Shown here: positions 9,048-16,726 of the stretch, one piece after another
Position numbering within the stretch: the stretch's first letter is position 1
How the letters are laid out: every line of letters starts with the position of its first letter
Assembly: GCA_963741315.1 (NCBI GenBank)
Contig: CAVUHK010000004.1
Span: 558,001-622,000 of the forward strand
Direction: 5' to 3'
DNA length: 64,000 nucleotides
DNA from: PALSA-1003 sp963741315
Lineage (GTDB): Bacteria; Pseudomonadota; Gammaproteobacteria; Burkholderiales; Casimicrobiaceae
Program-made: the position numbers and the translations under genes
Notes under the pieces: generated by a model
Database searches by the model: none
What the model was told of the DNA's origin: nothing
What the model saw: only the letters and a program-made list of their open reading frames with translations

Positions 9048-9752
9048 GTGCTGACGCTAGACGCACTCACCGTCGACATCCAGATGAGCCGCATCCTGCG
9101 CGGCATTTCGCTGAAAGTCGCGGCGGGTGAGCTGGTCTGCCTGGTCGGGCGCAACGGCGCCGGCAAGACCACGACCTTCCGGACCATCATGGGTTTTCTC
9201 AAGCCGGTGTCGGGCAGCATCGATTTCCATGGCAACGCGTTGGTCGGGATGCCGACGCACAACATTGCGCAGCTGGGGATCGGCTATTCCCCCGAGGAGT
9301 CCCAGGTGTTCGGCGACCTGACCGTCGCGGACAACATCGAGCTGCCCACCTGGACACGTCCGGACGGCCGCCCCGCGCGCACGCGCATCGATCTGGCCTA
9401 CTGGATATTCCCGAAGCTTCGTCAATACGCAACGCGCGGCGGCAACCAGCTCTCGGGCGGCGAGCGCAAGATGGTGTCGATCGCGCGCGCGCTGACGCTC
9501 GATCCGCGGCTGTTGCTGCTCGACGAACCCTTCGAAGGCCTGTCGCCGGCCATCATACCCAGCATCGCCGAAGGGATCGCGTCGATTCGCCGCATAGGGC
9601 ACGCGGTCCTTATCGCCGAGTCCAACATCCACCACATCCCCGACTACGCCGACAGCTTGTATGTGCTCGAGCGCGGCGAGATCATCTACCACGGCAAGCC
9701 CGGCGATACCTATCCGCCCGAGGTCATGCGCATCATCAGCGGTTCAGCCTAG
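9048..9752 (+). CDS. livF: Branched-chain-type ABC transporter ATPase LivF
   Basis: This is a 234-residue ATPase with Walker A (GRNGAGKTT), signature LSGGERKMVSIARAL, Walker B (LLLLDEPFEGLSP) and an AESNIHH switch region where many ATPases have EH or EQ. Its length and the FEGLSP phrase are typical of LivF. The GTG at 9048 lies one base after the livG stop. It completes the importer made of the binding protein and LivH, LivM, LivG and LivF. Confidence 0.9.
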   Translation: MLTLDALTVDIQMSRILRGISLKVAAGELVCLVGRNGAGKTTTFRTIMGFLKPVSGSIDFHGNALVGMPTHNIAQLGIGYSPEESQVFGDLTVADNIELPTWTRPDGRPARTRIDLAYWIFPKLRQYATRGGNQLSGGERKMVSIARALTLDPRLLLLDEPFEGLSPAIIPSIAEGIASIRRIGHAVLIAESNIHHIPDYADSLYVLERGEIIYHGKPGDTYPPEVMRIISGSA

Positions 9753-9762
9753 GAGCCCTCCC

Positions 9763-10623
9763 ATGCCCAAGATCCTGACGCAATCGCAAATCGATACCTT
9801 CTGGCGCGACGGCTGCGTCTTCCCCATACGCGTCATGTCGGCGGCGCAGGCGCTGGAAGTCCGCGCGCGCCTGGAAGCATTCGAAGAGAAGACCGGAGGC
9901 CCGCTCAAGGGCGACCTGCGCCACAAGTCGCATCTGCTTTTCCCATGGCTCGACGAGGTGGTGCATAACAGCAACATCGTCGATGCCATCGAAGACCTGT
10001 ACGGACCGAATCTGCTGTGCTGGTCGACCAATTTCTTCATCAAGGAAGCCGCCAATCCGGCCTTCGTGTCGTGGCACCAGGATTCCACCTACTGGGGACT
10101 CAACAAGCCCGACGTGGTGACCGCGTGGGTGGCGCTCACCGAGAGCAACAAGGCCAACGGCGCGATGGGCTTCATTCCGGGCACACACACTGCCGAGCAG
10201 ATTCCCCATCGCGACACCTTCGCCAAGCACAACCTGCTCACGCGCGGGCAGGAAGTCGCGGTCGACGTCGACACCTCGAAGGCGGTGACCATCGAGCTCG
10301 AGCCGGGCGAGATTTCGCTGCATCACGTGCGCCTGGTGCACGGCTCGCCGGCGAACCCGTCGGGGGACAGGCGCATCGGCTTTGCCATCCGCTACATTCC
10401 GACCAGCGTCGCGCAGATCGCCGGCAGGGACAGCGCGACGCTGGTCCGCGGCAGCGACGAGTTCCATCATTTCGACCTCGAACCGCGGCCGACGACGGAC
10501 ATGGATCCCGAATTCGTGGCGCTGCACAAGGAGATCACCGAGCGTAACGCGCAGATCTTGTACCGCGGCACGCAGGTGAAGACCTACAACGATCCAGACG
10601 CGCTGCGCGACGGCGCGGCTTGA
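9763..10623 (+). CDS. Phytanoyl-CoA dioxygenase (PhyH) family protein
   Basis: The 286-residue protein has the Fe(II)/2-oxoglutarate facial triad. H105 and D107 sit in SWHQDSTYWG, the distal H193 in RLVHGSPANPS, and arginines follow (RRIGFAIRY) for 2-oxoglutarate binding. The text AWVALTESNKANGAMGFIPGTH is characteristic of bacterial PhyH proteins. Such enzymes hydroxylate or demethylate small carboxylates, amines and phosphonates. It lies directly behind the importer genes, so an imported compound is the likely substrate, with hydroxylation as an early step. The ATG at 9763 is chosen because upstream in-frame starts fall inside livF. Confidence 0.88.
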   Translation: MPKILTQSQIDTFWRDGCVFPIRVMSAAQALEVRARLEAFEEKTGGPLKGDLRHKSHLLFPWLDEVVHNSNIVDAIEDLYGPNLLCWSTNFFIKEAANPAFVSWHQDSTYWGLNKPDVVTAWVALTESNKANGAMGFIPGTHTAEQIPHRDTFAKHNLLTRGQEVAVDVDTSKAVTIELEPGEISLHHVRLVHGSPANPSGDRRIGFAIRYIPTSVAQIAGRDSATLVRGSDEFHHFDLEPRPTTDMDPEFVALHKEITERNAQILYRGTQVKTYNDPDALRDGAA

Positions 10624-10659
10624 ACGCAACCGAACTCACGCCTTTTCGCTGAATCGACC

Positions 10660-11487
10660 ATGGACAACATTGCCAAAGCCCGGCTGTTCCAGCAGATGCA
10701 CCTCGGCCCGAAGATCCTGGTGATCGCGAATGCGTGGGACGCCGCCAGCGCACGCATTTTCGAGGACGCCGGCGTCAAGGCAGTCGGTACCGGCAGCGCC
10801 GGCGTGGCCTTCAGTCACGGCTATCCCGACGATGAGTTCATCCCGCGCGAGGTAATGCTGCTGGCGATCAGGGAAATCGTCGCGGCGGTCGATGTCCCGG
10901 TCACCGCGGACATCCTCAACGGCCTGGGTGCGACCACCGAGGACGTCGTCGCGACCATCCGCGATGTCATAGCACTCGGCGCGGTCGGCGTGAATATCGA
11001 AGACAGCTCGGAAGTGGGCGGCGCGCACCTGGTCGATGCCGCGCAGCAGGCCGAGAAGATCAGCGCCGTGTGCGCGGCGGCTCGCGACGCCGGCGTGCCG
11101 ATCGTGGTCAACGCGCGGACCGACAGTTTCTGGCTGAAATTGGGCGACGACCGTGAGCGCCTGCGCGTTTCCATCGAACGCGCGAACCGCTACCGCGAGG
11201 CCGGCGCGCACTGCCTGTTCATTCCCGCCGCGGCCAGCCGCGACACCATCGCGACGCTGGCCAGGGAAATCGCCGGCCCGATCAACATCCTCACCGTCCC
11301 CGGCTGCCCGCCGATCGCCGAGCTGGAACAGCTTGGCGTGCGTCGTGTGAGCGAGGGTTCGGGCCCGATGCGCGCGACCATGATGCTGGCGCGGCACATC
11401 GCACGCGAACTGCTGGACACGGGCACGTACACACGCTTTCATGCCGACGCCATCCCCTATCCCGACGCCAACAAGCTGTTCAAGTAG
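10660..11487 (+). CDS. Isocitrate lyase/PEP mutase superfamily protein, atypical
   Basis: The 275-residue protein has the superfamily fold signals: ANAWDAASARIFEDAG, VGTGSAGVAFSHGYPD, VNIEDS (E114) and NARTD (R153). Family lyases usually have a D-x-D/E-x-G metal motif; here it reads DILNG, so L86 replaces the second acid. The KKCGH catalytic loop of true isocitrate and methylisocitrate lyases is absent. It is therefore not a glyoxylate or methylcitrate enzyme. A carbon-carbon or carbon-phosphorus bond reaction, or an oxaloacetate-decarboxylase-like activity, remains possible. It is the tenth gene of the operon. Confidence 0.82.
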   Translation: MDNIAKARLFQQMHLGPKILVIANAWDAASARIFEDAGVKAVGTGSAGVAFSHGYPDDEFIPREVMLLAIREIVAAVDVPVTADILNGLGATTEDVVATIRDVIALGAVGVNIEDSSEVGGAHLVDAAQQAEKISAVCAAARDAGVPIVVNARTDSFWLKLGDDRERLRVSIERANRYREAGAHCLFIPAAASRDTIATLAREIAGPINILTVPGCPPIAELEQLGVRRVSEGSGPMRATMMLARHIARELLDTGTYTRFHADAIPYPDANKLFK

Positions 11488-11502
11488 CGCGGCAGCAAGG
11501 CG

Positions 11503-12606
11503 ATGAAATTCCGGGCGGCGGTATTGAATCGCGTCAACACGCCGTTGACGCTCGACACACTCGACATGGCGCCGCTCGAACACGGCGACGTTCTGGTGCG
11601 CATCCGCGCCAGTGGCCTTTGCCACACTGACCTCGAGGCGATGCAGGGCTCGCTCGCCTATCCGCTGCCCATCGTGCTCGGCCATGAAGGCGCGGGCGTG
11701 GTCGAGGCTGTCGGCAAGTCGGTGTCGCAGGTGAAGCCCGGAGACCACGTCATCTGCTCGTGGAATCCATACTGCGGCCATTGCTTCTACTGTGACCGCG
11801 GCATGCGGATCCTCTGCGAACCGTTCGTTCGTTACCAACCCAGGGGCCTGCTGCTCGACGGCACCTCGCGCATATCCCGCGACGGTGAAATGGTGCATCA
11901 CTACTCGGTCACCTCCACGCACGCCGAATATACGGTGATACCAGAATCGGGCGCGATACCGGTGTCGAAGAACATCCCCTTCGATCGCGCCTGCATCATC
12001 GGCTGCGGCGTGATGACCGGCATCGGCGCGGTGCTGCGCAAGGCCAAGGTGACGCGCGGATCCAGCGTGGTGGTGATCGGTTGCGGCGCGGTCGGCCTGA
12101 ACGTGTTGCAAGGCGCGAAACTTGCGGGTGCCGAACCGATCATCGCGGTCGACATCGGCAGCGCGAAACTTGCGCGCGCGATGCAATTCGGCGCGACCGT
12201 GACCATCGACGCCTCCGCACCCGATGCGCTCGAGCAGGTCCGCGCGCTCACCGCCGGGCGTGGTGCCGACTATGTCTTCGAAGCCGTGGGCCGCCAAGCG
12301 ACCTTCCAGCTATCGGTGGAAGCAGTGCGTCCCGCGGGCGAGGTGGTGTGGTTGGGCAAGATGAACGTGAACGACGAGATCAGTTTCCGCTGGGGCTCGC
12401 TCATGGGTGAAAAGCGCATCGTTCGCTCGAGCTATGGCGGAGCCTCTCCGCAGCGCGACTTCCCCTGGATCGTCGAACAATATCTCGAAGGACGGATCGA
12501 GCTCGACCAACTGATCACCCGGCGCATCGCGCTCGACGACATCAACGACGGCTTCGCGTCGCTGGCCCGCGGCGACGGCATCCGCACCGTCATCGAGTTC
12601 GCGTGA
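11503..12606 (+). CDS. Zinc-dependent alcohol dehydrogenase (MDR family)
   Basis: The 367-residue protein has the catalytic zinc region GLCHTDLEAMQG and GHEGAGVVE, and the structural-zinc cysteines in a CGHCFYCDRG region. The Rossmann motif is VVVIGCGAVGLNVLQGA, followed by VDIGSAKLA with an acidic residue that favours NAD. Length and layout match class III/aryl-alcohol type enzymes. It should oxidise an alcohol to an aldehyde in the pathway encoded here, perhaps after hydroxylation by the PhyH protein. Its stop overlaps the next start by GTGA. Confidence 0.88.
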   Translation: MKFRAAVLNRVNTPLTLDTLDMAPLEHGDVLVRIRASGLCHTDLEAMQGSLAYPLPIVLGHEGAGVVEAVGKSVSQVKPGDHVICSWNPYCGHCFYCDRGMRILCEPFVRYQPRGLLLDGTSRISRDGEMVHHYSVTSTHAEYTVIPESGAIPVSKNIPFDRACIIGCGVMTGIGAVLRKAKVTRGSSVVVIGCGAVGLNVLQGAKLAGAEPIIAVDIGSAKLARAMQFGATVTIDASAPDALEQVRALTAGRGADYVFEAVGRQATFQLSVEAVRPAGEVVWLGKMNVNDEISFRWGSLMGEKRIVRSSYGGASPQRDFPWIVEQYLEGRIELDQLITRRIALDDINDGFASLARGDGIRTVIEFA

Positions 12607-13637
12607 AGCACCCTCCCCTCGCCGGCTGGCACGTCGATGCCCCGCATCTCGAGTACGCGTTGGGGAATCTGCAGCTGGAATCCGGCGAGGCTATCGTCGA
12701 CTATCGGCAGTCGTATGTTACGCACGGTCGCCTCGACACCGAGCGCTCGAACGCCATCCTCGTGTGCGCCTCGCTATCGGGGACGCATCACCGGCTCGAC
12801 TTTCTCATCGGTCCGGGCAAGGCGCTGGACCCGGCGAAGTGGTTCGTCATCGCGACCGACCCCATCGCCAACGGCCTGTCGACTTCGCCGTCCAACAGCG
12901 TCGCGCAGCCCGAGATGCGTTTCCCGCGGTTCACACTGCGCGACATGATCACTGCGCAGCATCGGCTGTTGACCGAGCAACTGGGCATCGAGCATGTGCA
13001 CGCCGTGATCGGTGCGTCGATGGGTGGCATGCAATCGCTGCAATGGGCGGTGAGCCACCCGCGCTTCATGGAGGCAATCGTCGCGATGACGCCGATGGCG
13101 AAAACTTCGCCCTGGGCGGTACTGGTGACCGAAACCGCGCGCTCCTGCCTGATGGCCGATCCGGCATGGAACGGTGAACGCTTTACCGCGACGCCCGAGC
13201 GAGGCTGGCGCGCATACGCGGGGCTGATGGGTGCTCTGGCCACCCGCACGCCGGCCGCGCTGGAATTCCTGCACGGCCACGCCAACGCGCACCGCTGGTT
13301 CGAGGAGATCGTCGCGCAGCAGAAGTTGGTCGCACTCGATGCCCACGACTACCTGTACCAGTCCTGGGCGTACGAGGTGCACGACGTTGGTGGCGGCGAC
13401 GTGTTCGGCGGTGACACCGACACTGCGCTCGCGTCGATTCGCGCGCGCACGTTGGTGCTCGCGCCCCCGCTCGATCTGTTCAATCCGGCCGAAGCCGCGC
13501 GCGCTACAGCCTCGGTCATTCCCGGGGCACAGTTCGTCGAGATACCCTCGGCGCAGGGTCATCTCGCGGCGACGACGACCAAGGCCGCCGACGCCGCGTT
13601 TCTCAACCGCGTCATCGGCGAGTTCCTGGCGAGCTAG
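12603..13637 (+). CDS. Alpha/beta hydrolase, homoserine O-acetyltransferase (MetX)-like
   Basis: The 344-residue alpha/beta-hydrolase-fold protein has nucleophile S139 in IGASMGGMQSLQW, a MetX-type elbow. A late Asp lies in PPLDLFNP and the catalytic His in AQGHLA. MetX-like proteins either move an acyl group from acyl-CoA to a hydroxyl or act as hydrolases. Methionine synthesis is possible. However, the position as last gene of a catabolic operon, with a GTG start overlapping the dehydrogenase stop, favours a pathway-specific acyl transfer or hydrolysis. Confidence 0.8.
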   Translation: MKHPPLAGWHVDAPHLEYALGNLQLESGEAIVDYRQSYVTHGRLDTERSNAILVCASLSGTHHRLDFLIGPGKALDPAKWFVIATDPIANGLSTSPSNSVAQPEMRFPRFTLRDMITAQHRLLTEQLGIEHVHAVIGASMGGMQSLQWAVSHPRFMEAIVAMTPMAKTSPWAVLVTETARSCLMADPAWNGERFTATPERGWRAYAGLMGALATRTPAALEFLHGHANAHRWFEEIVAQQKLVALDAHDYLYQSWAYEVHDVGGGDVFGGDTDTALASIRARTLVLAPPLDLFNPAEAARATASVIPGAQFVEIPSAQGHLAATTTKAADAAFLNRVIGEFLAS

Positions 13638-13644
13638 GCGTCGC

Positions 13645-14073
13645 TCAGATGTCGGTGCGCTCTTCGCTGACCGGGCGGCGTTCCTTGAGGTTGAAGCGCC
13701 CGTCGTAGATCGGCGCCTTCCCGGTGTTCGGTCCCGGGTATTGCACGTACAGGATCAACCCGCCAGTGTCGGTCTTGAGGTCCGGCTCGGTATGCGGATC
13801 GCCGTGGAACAGCATCGTCCCGGGACCGTAGGTCTCGTCGCCGTAATGGAATTCGCCTTCGAGGATGTACCAGACCTGCGCGAAATCGTGGCTGTGCATG
13901 GGATGCCACGCGCCCGGCTCGTAGCGCACCAGTCCTGCATTGGGCTCGTTGGAATTTTCCGGCCGCGGATGAAACAGCATCTTGCAGGTCTGGCCGGGAA
14001 AGCGCTGCACCGCCCAGTCGAGCGTGTCGACGTGCACGGCGGTCGGGAACGGGTGGCGGTTCTGGTCGGTCAT
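13645..14073 (-). CDS. Cupin-domain protein
   Basis: This is a 142-residue cupin with motif 1 as HPMHSHDFAQVWYILEGE (around residues 57-74) and motif 2 as PGTMLFHGDPHTEP. The start at 14073 is chosen because it is preceded by CGGAGCG. The frame stays open 33 codons further upstream, but that stretch looks non-coding. It converges with the end of the 12-gene operon, 7 bp apart, so it is a separate unit. Small cupins of this kind are metal-dependent dioxygenases or binding proteins; the role is unknown. Confidence 0.78.
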   Translation of the reverse strand: MTDQNRHPFPTAVHVDTLDWAVQRFPGQTCKMLFHPRPENSNEPNAGLVRYEPGAWHPMHSHDFAQVWYILEGEFHYGDETYGPGTMLFHGDPHTEPDLKTDTGGLILYVQYPGPNTGKAPIYDGRFNLKERRPVSEERTDI

Positions 14074-14295
14074 GTTCGCTCCGGAAACTGAAAATGCGCT
14101 CGATTCGCCGCTCGGCACGGGCACGCCGCCCGTTGCGCAGACGCCAACGTCAGTATCGCGCCTACACGCCAATCAGCGCAATACCGGTGCCGCTGCCTGC
14201 GCAGCGCAGATAGGATAGCGGAAGTAGTTTCGCAGCTGTCCGCATCCGTCTTCTGTTGGGCGGAATGTCGCACTGCAACCAGAGGAAGTAACGCG

Positions 14296-15015
14296 ATGAC
14301 CAAACCCTTCGAGCAGTGGCAGGTACTTCCGCACGGCAAGCTCACCGAGATCGAGCCAACCATCCTGACCGTGACCGGCCAGATTCGCATGCCGCTCACC
14401 GATTTTGAACGACGCATGACGGTGGTGCGACTGAAGAATTCACGCTTGATCATTTTCAGCGCAATCTCGCTCGACGAAAACGAAATGCTCGCCATGGAAG
14501 GATTTGGGCGCCCGGCATTTCTTATCGTCCCCAACGATCATCACCGCCTTGATGCGCGAACCTGGAAAGAACGTTACCCCGCCATGGAGGTCATCGTGCC
14601 CGAGGGCTCGCGCGCGGGTGTCGAAACGGTGATACCCGTCGACGGCACGCATGCGCATTTTGAGGATCCCGACGTCGATTTCATTACAGTGCCAGGGACA
14701 CGCGAACATGAAGCCGCGCTACTGATTCGAACTCCCCAGGGCACTACGCTGGTGCTCAATGACCTTGTCGCCAACATGCGCGCGAGCTCTGGCTTCGGCG
14801 GCTGGCTGCTGCGCATCGCGGGATTTGCCGGCGACAGTCCGAAGATCCCGGGCATTGTTCAGCTCAGCTTGATCGCTGACAAGGCGGCGTTGCGCGCGCA
14901 GCTGTTGAGTTGGGCCGATCTGCCCGACCTGATACGAATCATTGTTTCGCATGGTTCGTTGATCGACGATGATCCGCGGGACGTTCTGAGGGATTTGGCT
15001 GACTCGCTCGATTAA
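14296..15015 (+). CDS. DUF4336-like conserved protein (metallo-hydrolase-fold relative)
   Basis: The 239-residue protein starts with a segment (QIRMPLTDFERRMTVVRL) like DUF4336 proteins, which share the metallo-beta-lactamase fold but lack the full HxHxDH metal motif. Here only IVPNDHHRLD and a late ISHGSL-like VSHGSL remain. It contains LNDLVANM, a phrase seen in that group. No signal peptide is visible. It has a good ribosome site (AGAGGAAG) and stands alone between divergent and downstream genes. Function is not known. Confidence 0.6.
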   Translation: MTKPFEQWQVLPHGKLTEIEPTILTVTGQIRMPLTDFERRMTVVRLKNSRLIIFSAISLDENEMLAMEGFGRPAFLIVPNDHHRLDARTWKERYPAMEVIVPEGSRAGVETVIPVDGTHAHFEDPDVDFITVPGTREHEAALLIRTPQGTTLVLNDLVANMRASSGFGGWLLRIAGFAGDSPKIPGIVQLSLIADKAALRAQLLSWADLPDLIRIIVSHGSLIDDDPRDVLRDLADSLD

Positions 15016-15136
15016 TATCCCCTTCGTGCGAGTCGGGGCGCGTCCAGCGCGCCACGGAACAGACGCAGGACCGGCACGACACTGAGAGATTGGCCCTGTT
15101 GGGCGATTGTTACCGGACTTCGCCTCGCAATCCCTG

Positions 15137-15142
15137 TATAAT
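15137..15142 (+). promoter_or_regulatory. Perfect -10 hexamer upstream of rhlE
   Basis: A perfect TATAAT at 15137-15142 lies about 125 nt before the rhlE start. No convincing -35 sits at 16-18 nt. The nearest candidate, TTGTTA at 15107-15112, is 24 nt away. If it is the promoter, the mRNA has a leader of roughly 115 nt, fitting the autoregulated or cold-inducible leaders known for some helicase genes. Confidence 0.35.
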
Positions 15143-15265
15143 CAGCGAGCGGCCATGATCCAGTCCCCTGCCGCAGTCGATTTCGACCTCCGCTGTTTCT
15201 TCCGTTTGGCTGTGACTGGCCGTCCCCTGTGGATGGGTGGCCGAGCACACCTCACGAAAGCATTC

Positions 15266-16663
15266 ATGCCATTCATGAAACTCGGGCTGTCCGACGCGCT
15301 GCTGCGCGCGATCGCCGAACAAGGTTATACCGAACCCACCCCTATTCAGCTGAAGGCGATTCCTGCCGTCCTCGCCGGCGGCGACGTTCTCGCTGGCGCG
15401 CAGACCGGCACCGGCAAGACCGCTGGCTTCGTCCTGCCCATGCTCCAGCGACTCACCGACCGGCCTTCGCCGTACCGGGGCACCGCGCGCAAGCCGCTTC
15501 GCGCGCTGATCCTGACGCCGACACGGGAACTCGCGGCGCAGATCGAGGAATCGATCCGCGTGTACGGCAAGCACCTGAAGCAGAGCTCGATGGTGCTCTT
15601 CGGCGGGGTGGGCATGGCGCCGCAGACCGCGCAACTCAAGCGCGGCGTCGACATCCTGGTCGCCACGCCGGGCCGGCTGCTCGATCACCAGGGACAGGGC
15701 CACGTCGACTTTTCGCACGTGGAGATTTTCGTCCTCGACGAAGCCGATCGCATGCTCGACATGGGTTTCATTCCCGACGTCAGGCGCGTGCTCGCGCTGC
15801 TGCCGAAGAAGCGCCAGAATCTGCTGTTCTCGGCGACATTCTCCGACGACATCAAGGCGCTCGCCGATCGCCTGCTCGATCACCCGCAGACGATCGAAGT
15901 AGCGCCACGCAACGCCACCGTCGACGCGATCCGCCAGCGAGTGCATCCGGTCGATCGCGATCGCAAGCGCGAACTGCTGTCATGGTTGATCGGGCACCAT
16001 GACTGGCGGCAGGTGCTGGTGTTCACGCGCACCAAGCACGGCGCCGACAAACTCGCACGGGCACTCGAAGCCGACGGCATCCACGCCGTGGCGCTGCACG
16101 GCAACAAGAGCCAGAACGCGCGCACCCGCGCGCTGGCCGGCTTCAAGGACGGCGAAGTGACCGTGCTGGTGGCCACCGACATCGCCGCGCGCGGCATCGA
16201 CATCGACCAGCTTCCGCACGTGGTCAACTACGACCTGCCGAACGTTCCCGAGGACTACGTCCATCGCATCGGCCGCACCGGCCGCGCCGGCGCCGAGGGC
16301 GAGGCCGTATCGCTGGTATGCATCGATGAGCACGCCTTCCTGCGCGACATCGAACGGCTGATCAAGCGCGAAATACCCAGCGAAGTCGTCGCGGGCTTCG
16401 AGCCCGACCCCAAAGCGGTGGCGCAGCCGGTGTTTCAGCAGCGCGGTCAGGGACGTCCGCAGGGCGCACGCCAGGGACAGCGACAGCAGCCGAGGCAAGG
16501 ACAAGGCAAGGCCCGCACACATTCGCAACCCAAGGCGCGAGCGCCGGCTGCGGCAGGCAATCAATCGCGGAAGGGTGCACCCGCCGGCCATTCGCCGCGC
16601 GGAAGCTCGCGCTCCCACGTCGCGCCGTCGCTGCTGCATCGCGCACCTGCCAAGGTGCGTTGA
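15266..16663 (+). CDS. rhlE: DEAD-box ATP-dependent RNA helicase RhlE
   Basis: The 465-residue helicase has the motifs in order: Q-motif PTPIQ, AQTGTGKT, PTRELAAQ, DEADRMLDMGF, SATFS, ARGIDIDQLPHVVNYD and HRIGRTGRAG. The tail after about residue 385 is rich in Gln, Arg, Gly and Ala, typical of the RNA-binding extension of RhlE proteins. RhlE remodels RNA during ribosome assembly and RNA decay. The ATG at 15266 gives the family's usual N-terminus. A second ATG three codons later is also possible. The open frame upstream has no family similarity. Confidence 0.92.
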   Translation: MPFMKLGLSDALLRAIAEQGYTEPTPIQLKAIPAVLAGGDVLAGAQTGTGKTAGFVLPMLQRLTDRPSPYRGTARKPLRALILTPTRELAAQIEESIRVYGKHLKQSSMVLFGGVGMAPQTAQLKRGVDILVATPGRLLDHQGQGHVDFSHVEIFVLDEADRMLDMGFIPDVRRVLALLPKKRQNLLFSATFSDDIKALADRLLDHPQTIEVAPRNATVDAIRQRVHPVDRDRKRELLSWLIGHHDWRQVLVFTRTKHGADKLARALEADGIHAVALHGNKSQNARTRALAGFKDGEVTVLVATDIAARGIDIDQLPHVVNYDLPNVPEDYVHRIGRTGRAGAEGEAVSLVCIDEHAFLRDIERLIKREIPSEVVAGFEPDPKAVAQPVFQQRGQGRPQGARQGQRQQPRQGQGKARTHSQPKARAPAAAGNQSRKGAPAGHSPRGSSRSHVAPSLLHRAPAKVR

Positions 16664-16678
16664 CGCCCGGCACGACAA

Positions 16679-16707
16679 TGTCGTCGCCGTAAGTATCGGC
16701 GACGACA
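16679..16707. terminator. Bidirectional hairpin terminator between convergent genes
   Basis: TGTCGTCGCCG (16679-16689) and CGGCGACGACA (16697-16707) form a perfect 11-bp stem with a 7-nt loop. It lies between the ends of rhlE and the oligomer-hydrolase gene. There is no strong T-run on either side, so its efficiency as an intrinsic terminator is uncertain. Confidence 0.6.
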
Positions 16708-16726
16708 CCGGTCCGACGCAACCGCT

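Noticed and set aside
12603..13637. Assigning the MetX-like gene as the methionine-pathway metX
   Set aside because: It is translationally coupled to an alcohol dehydrogenase in a catabolic operon and has no metW beside it.
15107..15142. TTGTTA as -35 for the perfect TATAAT before rhlE
   Set aside because: The spacing is 24 nt. Only the -10 is kept, with low confidence.
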